Positions 9,683 to 18,170 of a stretch of 64,000 nt of DNA are shown piece by piece. Numbering within the stretch: the stretch's first letter is position 1; the number at the start of each line of letters is the position of its first letter. This DNA is from Flavobacterium nitrogenifigens (GTDB taxonomy: Bacteria > Bacteroidota > Bacteroidia > Flavobacteriales > Flavobacteriaceae): the NCBI RefSeq assembly GCF_003254565.1, contig NZ_QJRI01000174.1, forward strand, positions 62,001 to 126,000. Reading direction: 5' to 3'. The translations under genes were made by a program, and so were the position numbers. The notes beneath the pieces were generated by a model. That model made no database searches, was not told the origin of the DNA, and was given only the letters and a program-made list of their open reading frames with translations.

Positions 9683-10375
9683 ATGGAAAACGCTATTACA
9701 ATTCCCAAATCTAGTCTTGACTTTTTGCTTCAGCTGAAAGAAAACAATAATAAACCCTGGTTTGAAGAACATAAACCGCAATATTTGATAGAACTCAATC
9801 ATATCGAAACTTTTGCTGGTGCTCTACTAAAGGAACTTTCCAAAACGGATGTTTTAGAAAATACCTCTGGCAAAAAAAGCGTTTACAGAATTTATCGTGA
9901 CATTCGTTTTTCTAAAGATAAAACACCTTTTAAACACTATTGGGGCGGAAGTTATACACGTGCCACCGCTGCAAGACGTGGTGGTTATTATTTTCATCTG
10001 GAAAAAGGAAACAGTTTTTTTGCCGGCGGATTTTGGGGTCCAAATGCTGCAGATTTAAAACGTATAAGAATCGAATTTGCTCATGATCCAGAAACTTTTC
10101 AAAAAATATTGAATTCAAACTCTTTCAAAAGCAACTTTGGCACCTTGCAAGGAGAACAGCTCAAAACAAAACCAAAAGGATTCGATGTTGATCATCCTGC
10201 TATTGACTTGCTCCGTTTCAAACAATTTTTGGTTATAAAACGTTTTACTGATGACGAAATATTGAGTCCGCATTTTTTAGAAATGGCTTTGGACGCATTC
10301 AAAAATATGAGACCCTTTTTTGATTATATGAGCGAAGTACTTACAACTGATGCTAATGGTGTATCAATTTTATAA
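9683..10375 (+). CDS. DUF2461-family protein (TIGR02453-like)
   Basis: 230 residues from the ATG at 9683. An upstream in-frame start at 9650 lies only 10 nt behind the terminator tail and is less likely. Family-typical features are LDFLLQLKENNNKPWFEEHK at the start, then SVYRIYRDIRFSKDKTPFK and GGYYFHLEKGNSFFAGGFW. The family is conserved and cytoplasmic with unknown function. Length matches the family (about 220). Confidence 0.9.
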   Translation: MENAITIPKSSLDFLLQLKENNNKPWFEEHKPQYLIELNHIETFAGALLKELSKTDVLENTSGKKSVYRIYRDIRFSKDKTPFKHYWGGSYTRATAARRGGYYFHLEKGNSFFAGGFWGPNAADLKRIRIEFAHDPETFQKILNSNSFKSNFGTLQGEQLKTKPKGFDVDHPAIDLLRFKQFLVIKRFTDDEILSPHFLEMALDAFKNMRPFFDYMSEVLTTDANGVSIL

Positions 10376-10393
10376 AAACAATCTACCAACCAG

Positions 10394-10911
10394 ATATTCC
10401 TAGCGGAATACTATTTTTTATAACAAACCCGAACTTTGAAATTGTCGGATTTAGCAAATCATTTCCCGCTCCTAAAAATCATTCCGCTAGGAATGTCTCA
10501 TCGGTAGAAATTCGATTTGGATTGTAGTTTTACGTTCCGTAGCAACGTTTGATTGGTGAAAAGGGTATGTTATTCCGCAAATCAGGTGTCCCTACAGGAC
10601 ACTACACAAACAAAATCATTTCTTTTCTACCGATGAGATATTCCTAGCGGAATATTATTCTTTATAGCAAACCCGAACTTTGAAATTGTCAGATTTAGCA
10701 AATCATTTCCCGCTCCTAAAAATCATTCCGTAGGAATGTCTCATCGGTAGAAATTCGATTTGGATTCTGGTTTTACGTTCCGTAGGAACGTTTGATTGGT
10801 GAAAAAGGTATGTTATTCCACAAATCAGGTGTCCCTACAGAACACTATGCAAACAAAATCATTTCTTTTCTACCAACCAGATATTCCTAGCGGAATATTA
10901 TTCTTTATAGC
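10394..10911. repeat. tandem 244-bp repeat unit (two copies and a partial third) made of nested palindromes
   Basis: The word ATATTCCTAGCGGAATA starts at 10394, 10638 and 10881, giving periods of 244 and 243 nt. Copies one and two are almost identical throughout. Each unit holds four small palindromes: ATATTCC/GGAATAT, CATTCC/GGAATG, ACGTTCC/GGAACGT (one mismatch in copy one) and GTGTCC/GGACAC. It also holds a 15-nt inverted pair (10496-10510 with 10624-10638, TCTCATCGGTAGAAA). No ORF is present. This fills most of the 620-nt gap between the DUF2461 gene and ssb. Confidence 0.88.
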
Positions 10912-10944
10912 AAACCCGACAGGTTTTTGAAACCTGTCGGGTTT
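10912..10944. terminator. perfect 15-bp hairpin, likely bidirectional terminator or REP-like palindrome
   Basis: AAACCCGACAGGTTT, a 3-nt loop, then AAACCTGTCGGGTTT. Both ends are T- or A-rich, and it sits between two convergent genes. Confidence 0.75.
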
Positions 10945-10995
10945 AACTTGAACTTCTAGATAAAACCGGTCAAGTCTAACTATTTCGCAAAAGCA

Positions 10996-11328
10996 TTATT
11001 TACTCAACAGCAAAATTTCATTTACAACCACTTCGGTTATATATCTCTTTTCACCATTTTTATCATCATAGCTTCTGTGCGTTAGTTTTCCTTCAACAGC
11101 AATTTCTTTTCCTTTCACGACATACTTTTCAATTATCTCCGCAGTTTTCCCCCAAGCAGTTATTCGATGCCATTCTGTTTGCTCTACTTTTTCGCCTTTA
11201 TCATTTCTATAAATTTCATTTGTTGCGATTGTAAGATGTGCCACTTTTCTACCGCTTTCTAATGTTTTAATTTCTGGCTCATTCCCAACATTCCCGATTA
11301 ATTGTACTTTGTTTCTAATTGCACTCAT
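10996..11328 (-). CDS. ssb: single-stranded DNA-binding protein without the acidic C-terminal tail
   Basis: 110 residues, a bare OB fold. Recognisable SSB sequence: NKVQLIGNVGNEPEI, then WHRITAWGKTAEIIEKYVVKG and VAVEGKLTHRSY-like strands. It ends directly after the last strand (NEILLLSK) and lacks the Gly-rich linker and DDDIPF-type tip that replication SSBs use to recruit partners. It is probably an accessory paralogue, perhaps in competence or stress. The start at 11328 is the only sensible ATG. Confidence 0.92.
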   Translation of the reverse strand: MSAIRNKVQLIGNVGNEPEIKTLESGRKVAHLTIATNEIYRNDKGEKVEQTEWHRITAWGKTAEIIEKYVVKGKEIAVEGKLTHRSYDDKNGEKRYITEVVVNEILLLSK

Positions 11329-11409
11329 GGCGTATACTATTTTAATGTTACTATTAATTTGAATCGATTATCGAATTCAACACTGCAAAAATGACAAACC
11401 TCAACATTG

Positions 11410-11441
11410 ACAGTCGGTTATTAACTGTTTACTATCGACTG
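11410..11441. promoter_or_regulatory. inverted repeat CAGTCG-N20-CGACTG in the ssb/fusion-gene divergent gap
   Basis: CAGTCG at 11410 and CGACTG at 11436 form an inverted pair. Nearby are two TTTGTAA words (about 11448-11464). It could be an operator shared by the divergent genes, but no regulator is known. Confidence 0.3.
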
Positions 11442-11457
11442 TAACTATTTGTAACCG

Positions 11458-11489
11458 TTTGTAAATGGAATTTGTTTTTTGTATATTTG
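11458..11489 (+). promoter_or_regulatory. Bacteroidota-type promoter
   Basis: TTTG at 11458-11461, a 20-nt spacer, then TATATTTG at 11482-11489. This matches TTTG-N17-23-TAnnTTTG and lies 17 nt before the ATG of the fusion gene. Confidence 0.65.
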
Positions 11490-11505
11490 AGATAAATCTT
11501 ACGAT

Positions 11506-13035
11506 ATGCAGGCAAAAATTAAAAAAGTAGAGTTAAGAAACCTTGAAATTGAAGACTATAGACAATTAAAGAAATCAATGATTGAATCATATCCAGAAAT
11601 GGCCGATTCGTATTGGGGATCTGATGACATAGAAAGACTGCTTTCTATTTTCCCAGAAGGCCAGCTGGTGATTTTGGTTGACGGAAAAGTGGTTGGCTCT
11701 GCCCTATCTCTTATTGTCGATGAAAAACTGGTAGAAAAAAGACATAATTATCAGCAAATTAGTGGTAACTACACCTTCTCTACTCACAATCCGAATGCGG
11801 AAATTTTATACGGAATAGACGTATTTATTCACCCAAATTATAGAGGTTTGCGTTTGGGGCGCCGATTATATGATGCAAGAAAAGAACTTTGCGAGCAATT
11901 AAATTTAAAAGCAATCGTATTTGCAGGAAGAATCCCGAACTATAGAGAGCATGCTAAAAAACTGTCTCCCAAAGCATATATTGAAAAAGTACGAACAAAA
12001 GAATTGTATGATCCGGTTCTTTCGTTTCAGTTAAGCAACGATTTTCATGTATTGAGAGTCATCAAGAATTATCTGGAAGGTGACGAAGAATCGAAAGAAT
12101 TTGCGGTTTTATTAGAGTGGAATAATATTTACTATGAGGATAGTCCGAAACTGATTAATTTAAAGAAAAACATTATTCGTTTAGGATTAATTCAATGGCA
12201 GATGCGTCCGCTTAATAATGTTGAAGCGCTTTTTGAGCAAGCCGAGTTTTTTATTGATGCCGTTTCGGGCTATGGCTCTGATTTTGCTCTTTTTCCAGAA
12301 TTATTTATTGCGCCTTTAATGGCCGATTACAATCATTTATCTGAGGCCGAAGCCATTCGAGAATTGGCGCGCCACTCTGATCCAATTCGCAAGCGTTTCC
12401 AGGAATTTGCCATTTCATACAATATCAACATTATTACAGGAAGTATGCCTTATTTGGAAGGCGGAAATCTTTATAATGTTGGATTTTTATGCAAAAGAGA
12501 TGGAACTTCAGAAATGTATACCAAAATTCATATCACACCAAACGAAGTTATACATTGGGGAATGAAAGGTGGATCGCAGTTTAAAACCTTTGACACCGAT
12601 TGTGGTAAAATTGGAATTCTAATCTGTTATGATGTTGAATTTCCAGAACTTTCGAGACTTTTGGCAGATGAAGGAATGGATATTTTGTTTGTGCCATTTT
12701 TGACCGATACACAAAATGGTTATACTCGTGTAAAACATTGTTCGCAAGCCCGCGCCATCGAAAATGAGTGTTATGTAGCCATAGCAGGTTGCGTTGGAAA
12801 TCTTCCGAAAGTAAACAATATGGATATCCAATATGCGCAATCTTCTGTATTTACTCCGTCAGATTTTGCTTTCCCAAGCAACGGAATCAAAGCTGAAGCA
12901 ACTCCAAACACAGAAATGACGCTTATTGTTGATGTCGATTTGAACTTACTGAAAGAATTGCACGAACATGGTAGCGTTAAAACGTTAAAAGATCGTAGAT
13001 CTGATTTGTACGAAATTAAAAAATTGAATTCATAA
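11506..13035 (+). CDS. bifunctional GNAT acetyltransferase / carbon-nitrogen hydrolase
   Basis: 509 residues with two catalytic modules. Residues about 5-215 are a GNAT N-acetyltransferase fold, with the acetyl-CoA loop YRGLRLGRRLYDAR at about 112-125. Residues about 223-505 are a nitrilase-superfamily amidase with the full Glu-Lys-Cys triad: Glu265 (FPELF), Lys340 (YTKIH) and Cys374 (LICYDVEFPE). The same fusion is known in other bacteria, but its substrate is not clear to me. It has its own promoter and is followed 16 nt later by a small gene. Confidence 0.93.
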   Translation: MQAKIKKVELRNLEIEDYRQLKKSMIESYPEMADSYWGSDDIERLLSIFPEGQLVILVDGKVVGSALSLIVDEKLVEKRHNYQQISGNYTFSTHNPNAEILYGIDVFIHPNYRGLRLGRRLYDARKELCEQLNLKAIVFAGRIPNYREHAKKLSPKAYIEKVRTKELYDPVLSFQLSNDFHVLRVIKNYLEGDEESKEFAVLLEWNNIYYEDSPKLINLKKNIIRLGLIQWQMRPLNNVEALFEQAEFFIDAVSGYGSDFALFPELFIAPLMADYNHLSEAEAIRELARHSDPIRKRFQEFAISYNINIITGSMPYLEGGNLYNVGFLCKRDGTSEMYTKIHITPNEVIHWGMKGGSQFKTFDTDCGKIGILICYDVEFPELSRLLADEGMDILFVPFLTDTQNGYTRVKHCSQARAIENECYVAIAGCVGNLPKVNNMDIQYAQSSVFTPSDFAFPSNGIKAEATPNTEMTLIVDVDLNLLKELHEHGSVKTLKDRRSDLYEIKKLNS

Positions 13036-13051
13036 AAATTACAGTAGAAAA

Positions 13052-13366
13052 ATGGCCATCATCAGAAAAAATCCTTTATTCGAAATTTATTTTGAAGAGG
13101 GTCATTTAGTACTAAATAATACTAATTACAAGAAAGATAATAGAGTAATTGACATTGAAAACATTCAAAGTTTAGAGCTTATAAGAAATTTATCTTTCTT
13201 AAATAAAATTATAGAAATGACATTTGGTCTAAATTTTCCAGCAAAATCTTACGAACTAAGAATAAATATGGAAAATGGCTTTAAAGATATTATTCTAACT
13301 GATTGTGATATAAACAAAGTTGAAACTTTAATCTATGAGATTAACCAAATAATTAATAAAATCTGA
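13052..13366 (+). CDS. small hypothetical protein
   Basis: 104 residues, no signal peptide, one weak hydrophobic stretch (about residues 45-60). Predicted alternating strands and a final helix (INKVETLIYEINQIINKI) resemble a PH-like or YdeI-type small domain, but there is no diagnostic motif. It lies 16 nt after the fusion gene and 25 nt before the zinc-ribbon gene, so probably in one operon. Confidence 0.65.
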   Translation: MAIIRKNPLFEIYFEEGHLVLNNTNYKKDNRVIDIENIQSLELIRNLSFLNKIIEMTFGLNFPAKSYELRINMENGFKDIILTDCDINKVETLIYEINQIINKI

Positions 13367-13391
13367 TTTTCAATAAATTAATAACTGTTTC

Positions 13392-13739
13392 ATGAAAACA
13401 TGCCTCGAATGTTCTGCCAAAATTTTCGGCCGAGAAGACAAGAAATTCTGTTCTGATAGCTGTCGCAATGCCTACAATAACAAAATAAATAAAGATAGTA
13501 CGAATTTCATGCGAAATATAAACAACAAGTTACGCAAAAATTACCGTATTTTGGCAGAGTTAAATGTAGATGGAAAATCTAAAGCTTCTCGAGACAAATT
13601 ACTAACAAAAGGATTTGATTTTGAGTTCTTTACAAACATCTTACAGACCAAGACAGGAAATACATATTATTTCTTGTACGATCAAGGCTATCGCTCCTTG
13701 GACAATGATTATTTTATGCTTGTTAAAAAAGAAATATAG
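13392..13739 (+). CDS. small protein with an N-terminal zinc ribbon
   Basis: 115 residues. The N-terminus MKTCLECSAKIFGREDKKFCSD carries CxxC, followed by CxxxC (Cys4, Cys7, Cys20, Cys24), as in DUF2116-type treble-clef/zinc-ribbon domains. The rest is a basic helical stretch (NINNKLRKNYRILAELN) and a small beta region. It may bind nucleic acid. 16 nt before the M28 peptidase gene. Confidence 0.75.
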   Translation: MKTCLECSAKIFGREDKKFCSDSCRNAYNNKINKDSTNFMRNINNKLRKNYRILAELNVDGKSKASRDKLLTKGFDFEFFTNILQTKTGNTYYFLYDQGYRSLDNDYFMLVKKEI

Positions 13740-13755
13740 TTAGTATTTATTCACC

Positions 13756-16149
13756 ATGAGAAAAAACCCCACCTCAATTCTAGCCATTATCTGCGTTTTA
13801 GCTTTACTTGGCATTATATACGCCACGATGATGCCACAAGGAATCTCTAAGGACGAAGAAGCGCTTGCTGAATTTTCGACCGAAAGAGCTTTTAATCAGG
13901 TTGAGATTATAGCGCAGAAACCGCACTATGTCGGATCAACCAATCACGAACTTGTTGCAAATTATCTTAAACTAGAATTAAACAGAATCGGATTAGAAAC
14001 GAGTGTTCAGGAAGGTTTTACTTTAAACGACAAAGGTCTTTTGGTTAAGTCAAAAAATATCTTGGCTCGCATTAAAGGAACAAATAATACCAAAGCGCTT
14101 TTGCTCCTTTCGCATTATGACAGTGCTCCGCATTCTTTCTCAAAAGGCGCAAGCGACGATGCTTCTGGTGTCGCAACAATTTTAGAAGGTGTACGCGCCT
14201 TTTTATACTCAAAACATCCTCAAAAAAACGATATTATCATATTATTCTCTGATGCAGAAGAACTAGGATTAAACGGAGCTGCTTTATTTGTAAACCAGCA
14301 TCCTTGGGCAAAAGACGTTGGTTTGGTTTTAAACTTTGAAGCAAGAGGAACTTCTGGACCAAGCTACATGCTCATGGAAACCAATAAAGGAAATCAGGCT
14401 TTGGTTGAGGAATTTACTAAAGCAAAACCTTCGCACCCTGTTTCAAATTCTCTGATGTACAGCATTTACAAAATGCTACCAAATGATACCGATTTGACTG
14501 TTTTTAGAGAACAAGGCAATATTCAGGGATTCAATTTTGCTTTTATCGATGGGCATTTCAACTATCACACGCAGCAGGATGATATACAGCATTTAAATAA
14601 AACTACATTAGCACATCAAGGCACGTACATCATGCCTTTGCTGAAATACTTTACAAACATTGATTTAAATCAAACAGAATCTACTGAAGACAATGTTTAT
14701 TTCAATGCTCCATTTTCATTTATCAGTTATCCATTTACGTGGGTCATGCCTATGACACTGATTGCTTTTGGATTATTGGTTTTATTCATTTTTGTTGGAA
14801 AAGTAAAAAGAATTATCACTTTCACCGAAATATTCAAAGGTTTTGTTCCGCTTTTAGGATCTATTATAATTGCCGGATTGGTCACATTTTTAGGATGGAA
14901 ACTTATTCTTGAAATTTATCCGCAATACTCTGATCTCCTAAACGGATTTACTTATAATGGCCATGCTTATATTGGTGCTTTTGTTACTTTGAGTATCGCG
15001 ATCTGTTTTGCTTTCTACCATCATTTTTCTGAAGCAAAAACTACCATGAACCATTTTGTGGCACCTTTGCTACTTTGGATTATCATTAATGCATTATTAG
15101 CCAACAGCTTAACTGGTGCTGGCTTCTTAATTATTCCTGTTTATTTCGGAATATTATTATTCGGAATATTTGTGTTTACTCAACATTACAGCTTAGGAAT
15201 GAATTTAATATTCTCTATTCCAGCTCTGGCAATTGTTGCGCCTTTTATTGTAATGTTCCCAATCGGATTAGGCCTTAAAATCTTATACGGAAGTGCGGTT
15301 TTGACCGTTTTATTATTCGGATTGTTACTTCCAATATTTGGAGCTTTCGCTAAAAAAGGAGCATGGATTGTGGTCTTCTTTATCGTTTCAATTTCATTTT
15401 TCGTTTACGCAGGATACAATTCAGGTTACGAATATGGCAAAGCCAAATCAAATAGTTTATTATATGTTTACAATGCCGACAACAATTCTGCTGTCTGGAC
15501 TACTTATGATACGAATTTGGACGAATGGACTAAATCGTATTTAGGCGAGAAAAACCAAAAAGCAGTTGGATTGAATACGCTTCCGCTGACTAGCAAATAC
15601 AATACAACCTTTACTTATAGTGCTATTGCACCTGTTGTTGATGTGCCAAAACCTACAATTCAGTTTTTAAGAGACAGCGTTATTGGGAATAATAGATACT
15701 TGAAAATTAAGATTACTCCAAACAGAAAAGTAAATCGTTATGACATTTTTGCCAATCCAAAAATGACTTTTTATAACTTTAAGGCAAATGGAGTTGCTAC
15801 TTCAGGAGAAAAGACCAATCGTCTTGAGCGTGAAGGATCAAAAATATTATGTTACTATGTTGTAGGCAATGAACCGCTTGAAATGGATTTCTATATCAAC
15901 AAATCGGCTGTTTTTGATATGGATTTAATTGAAAGCTCTTTCGATTTAATGAGCAATCCGCTCTTAAATGTCAAACCAAGAGAAAACTGGATGATGCCAA
16001 CACCATTTGTGCTAAATGATGCTGTTCTTATTCAACAGAAAATCAAACGATATACGCCACCCGTAAAACCGATTGAACCTGTTGTTCCAGTAGATAGCTT
16101 AGCTGTTCCAAAAGACAGCATCAAGCCCGTTACTCAGCCGCAACCTTAA
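13756..16149 (+). CDS. M28-family zinc peptidase with a large membrane domain
   Basis: 797 residues. An N-terminal membrane anchor (about 8-25) is followed by an M28 aminopeptidase domain (about 40-310). Zinc-site residues are visible: His120 (LSHYDSAP), Asp134 (ASDDASG), the Glu pair 168-169 (SDAEELG), Glu195 and a His in NYHTQQDD. About eight hydrophobic helices follow (330-565), then a C-terminal extracytoplasmic beta region and a Pro-rich tail. It likely trims peptides outside the cytoplasm. The layout resembles eukaryotic ERMP1-like M28 membrane proteases. Confidence 0.9.
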   Translation: MRKNPTSILAIICVLALLGIIYATMMPQGISKDEEALAEFSTERAFNQVEIIAQKPHYVGSTNHELVANYLKLELNRIGLETSVQEGFTLNDKGLLVKSKNILARIKGTNNTKALLLLSHYDSAPHSFSKGASDDASGVATILEGVRAFLYSKHPQKNDIIILFSDAEELGLNGAALFVNQHPWAKDVGLVLNFEARGTSGPSYMLMETNKGNQALVEEFTKAKPSHPVSNSLMYSIYKMLPNDTDLTVFREQGNIQGFNFAFIDGHFNYHTQQDDIQHLNKTTLAHQGTYIMPLLKYFTNIDLNQTESTEDNVYFNAPFSFISYPFTWVMPMTLIAFGLLVLFIFVGKVKRIITFTEIFKGFVPLLGSIIIAGLVTFLGWKLILEIYPQYSDLLNGFTYNGHAYIGAFVTLSIAICFAFYHHFSEAKTTMNHFVAPLLLWIIINALLANSLTGAGFLIIPVYFGILLFGIFVFTQHYSLGMNLIFSIPALAIVAPFIVMFPIGLGLKILYGSAVLTVLLFGLLLPIFGAFAKKGAWIVVFFIVSISFFVYAGYNSGYEYGKAKSNSLLYVYNADNNSAVWTTYDTNLDEWTKSYLGEKNQKAVGLNTLPLTSKYNTTFTYSAIAPVVDVPKPTIQFLRDSVIGNNRYLKIKITPNRKVNRYDIFANPKMTFYNFKANGVATSGEKTNRLEREGSKILCYYVVGNEPLEMDFYINKSAVFDMDLIESSFDLMSNPLLNVKPRENWMMPTPFVLNDAVLIQQKIKRYTPPVKPIEPVVPVDSLAVPKDSIKPVTQPQP

Positions 16150-16171
16150 TAAAAAGCTAAAAACTAAAGCT

Positions 16172-16591
16172 ATGGCAACAAATATTTCTACAATCGTTTT
16201 GAATGCCCAAGTTGAAAAAGTCTGGAATGTATTGACAAAACCAGAATTAGTCAAACAATGGCAATACGGAAGCGATTTAATTACTGATTGGAAAATCGGC
16301 AATGAAATACGATTTAGAAATGAATGGGAAGGTCAAGTTTTTGAGCAATGGGGAACCGTTTTAGAAATTGTTCCAAATCAGAAAATCAAATATTCTTTGT
16401 TTTTTCCAAGACCCGGATTAGAGGATAAACCTGAAAATTATTTCATAATGACTTATGTTTTATCTGAAGAAAATCAGAAAACAAAACTCGAAATAATTCA
16501 AGAAGACAATCGTCCGGGAGCAGTTCAGGAGAAACCGCAAGGAGAGGAAAATCCAATTCTTCAGGCATTAAAAGCTGTAGTAGAATCTTAA
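16172..16591 (+). CDS. SRPBCC/AHSA1 (START-like) domain protein
   Basis: 139 residues, the usual single-domain size. The family pattern is clear: IVLNAQVEKVWNVLTKPELVKQW at the start, then GNEIRFRNEWEG and GTVLEIVPNQKIKYS. These small helix-grip proteins bind hydrophobic ligands or act with stress responses. The ligand is unknown. It follows the M28 gene by 22 nt and is the end of this run of genes. Confidence 0.9.
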   Translation: MATNISTIVLNAQVEKVWNVLTKPELVKQWQYGSDLITDWKIGNEIRFRNEWEGQVFEQWGTVLEIVPNQKIKYSLFFPRPGLEDKPENYFIMTYVLSEENQKTKLEIIQEDNRPGAVQEKPQGEENPILQALKAVVES

Positions 16592-16598
16592 AAATAAG

Positions 16599-16709
16599 GT
16601 TCAAAGAAGCAAAGTTACATAGGTACAAAGATTAAAAAAAGCACTATTGTATAGTGCTTTTTGCTTTTTAGATATGTTGAGAAACCTTTGAACCTATGTT
16701 ACTTTGAAC
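16599..16709. repeat. octamer-array element around a terminator
   Basis: Plus arm, contiguous octamers at 16599-16630: GTTCAAAG, AAGCAAAG, TTACATAG, GTACAAAG. Minus arm, 16686-16709 read on the minus strand: GTTCAAAG, TAACATAG, GTTCAAAG. The terminator hairpin lies between the arms. Each arm begins 8-15 nt after the stop of the gene it follows (START-like gene on plus, rhodanese on minus). Confidence 0.85.
16636..16662. terminator. bidirectional terminator
   Basis: AAAAAGCACTAT, a 3-nt loop, ATAGTGCTTTTT. It serves two convergent genes. Confidence 0.9.
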
Positions 16710-16724
16710 CTTCGCAGCAAAAAA

Positions 16725-17120
16725 TTAGCAAGCGCATTCTATTTTTAAGCCTTGCTTCACTCCTTTTGTGCCTTCAGTTGCAAAACCATCGATTTTCCAC
16801 CATTCTAGACCACCAATTAATTCTTTTACCTTAAATCCAAGTTTTGTCATATTCAAAGCACCTTTTGTAGAAGCGTTACAGCCAATTCCTGTGCAATACG
16901 TCACGTATAACACTTCTTTATCTAAATGTTTGGTCGTTTCTTCATTCATTTCGCGATGCGGAATATTAATCGCATTCGGAATATGCTCTTCGTCATAACT
17001 AAAAGCTCTTCTAGCATCGATTACAATAATTTTTTCGCCATTGTTTAAAGCTTCAAATAAATCTGAAGGATCCATTTCATAAGCTAGCTTGTTTTCGTAA
17101 TGTTTAATTTGTGCTTCCAT
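16725..17120 (-). CDS. rhodanese-like domain protein
   Basis: 131 residues, a single rhodanese domain. The substrate loop IVIDARRAFSYDEEHIPNAINIPH and the active-site loop YCTGIGCNASTKGA are present, with the catalytic Cys first in CTGIGC. The loop lacks the usual Arg of C-x4-R, having Cys-Asn there, so the reaction may differ from thiosulfate sulfurtransfer. The extreme C-terminus ends ECAC, another thiol pair. It is divergent from a LysR regulator gene that may control it. Confidence 0.88.
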   Translation of the reverse strand: MEAQIKHYENKLAYEMDPSDLFEALNNGEKIIVIDARRAFSYDEEHIPNAINIPHREMNEETTKHLDKEVLYVTYCTGIGCNASTKGALNMTKLGFKVKELIGGLEWWKIDGFATEGTKGVKQGLKIECAC

Positions 17121-17267
17121 GTTGTTTAGGTTTTATTGATTTTGTTTTCCAAAAGTAGAGGATGATTTCATGCCATAAAAACGAAAAGAATTCATCAAAA
17201 GCATTACTTTTTTTCATACAAAAGCCAATCTAAAATTTTGTTTCTTTGTGTATTAATTCATCAAAAA

Positions 17268-18170
17268 ATGGAAATTCGCCACTTAAAATTGATAAAAGCA
17301 ATCGTAGAAGAAGGAAGCATCACGAAAGCGATCGATAAACTCCATTTAACGCAATCGGCTTTAAGCCATCAGCTCAAAGAGGCCGAATATCAATTGGGTA
17401 CTGCTATTTTTTTGAGAGTCAATAAAAAATTGGTTCTCACAAAAGCAGGCGAAAAAGTTTATGATGTGGCCAATGAAATCCTTACGAAACTTGCTGAAAC
17501 TGAAACACAGATTAAACAAATGGTTTTTGGAGAATCTGGCGAAATCAGGATTAGTACCGAATGTTTCTCGAGCTATCACTGGCTTCCATCGGTTTTAAAG
17601 CAGTTTCATCTTTTATATCCCAATGTAGAATTAAAAATAGTAGCCGAAGCAACACACATTCCGCTACAGAAATTATTAGAGAACACCATAGATATTGCCA
17701 TTGTAAGCGACACCATTAAAGACAATCATATCAAATACACCGAGCTTTTTCAAGACGAAATGGTAATGGTAGTTTCTGAAAATCATTCTTGGGCTGACAA
17801 AAAATATGTAGTTGCAGAAGATTTCATCAACGAACATCTGATTATACATTCGCTTCCGCTGGAAACCGTTACCATTCATCAGTTTCTTTTGGCTCCAGCC
17901 AAAGTAAGTCCGAAGAAAATAACGCCAATGCCATTAACTGAAGCTTCTCTAGAAATGGTAAAAGCCGATATGGGTGTTATGTCAATGGCAAAATGGGCAC
18001 TGCAGCCGCATTTAAAAAACAATCCGATTAAAGCAGTCAAAATTGGGAAGAATGGTTTGAAGCGAAAACACTTCATTGCGACACGAGCCAATGAGAATTA
18101 CCCCGATTATTTTCATCACTTCATCAGCTTTTTACAAAACGAAATTAACTTACAATGGAATATTCAATAA
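17268..18170 (+). CDS. LysR-family transcriptional regulator (MetR-like)
   Basis: 300 residues from the ATG at 17268. The in-frame codon 30 nt earlier would add an untypical tail. The N-terminal winged helix reads MEIRHLKLIKAIVEEGSITKAIDKLHLTQSALSHQLKEAE, the LTQSALS recognition helix being classical. The effector domain (about 90-290) resembles MetR. It is divergent from the rhodanese gene across a 147-nt gap, the usual arrangement for LysR control of a neighbour. Its 3' end overlaps the next gene by 16 nt. Confidence 0.9.
   Translation: MEIRHLKLIKAIVEEGSITKAIDKLHLTQSALSHQLKEAEYQLGTAIFLRVNKKLVLTKAGEKVYDVANEILTKLAETETQIKQMVFGESGEIRISTECFSSYHWLPSVLKQFHLLYPNVELKIVAEATHIPLQKLLENTIDIAIVSDTIKDNHIKYTELFQDEMVMVVSENHSWADKKYVVAEDFINEHLIIHSLPLETVTIHQFLLAPAKVSPKKITPMPLTEASLEMVKADMGVMSMAKWALQPHLKNNPIKAVKIGKNGLKRKHFIATRANENYPDYFHHFISFLQNEINLQWNIQ

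Noticed and set aside
10394..10911. The tandem repeat as a CRISPR array
   Set aside because: The units are about 244 nt, contiguous, with internal palindromes and no unique spacers between short repeats.
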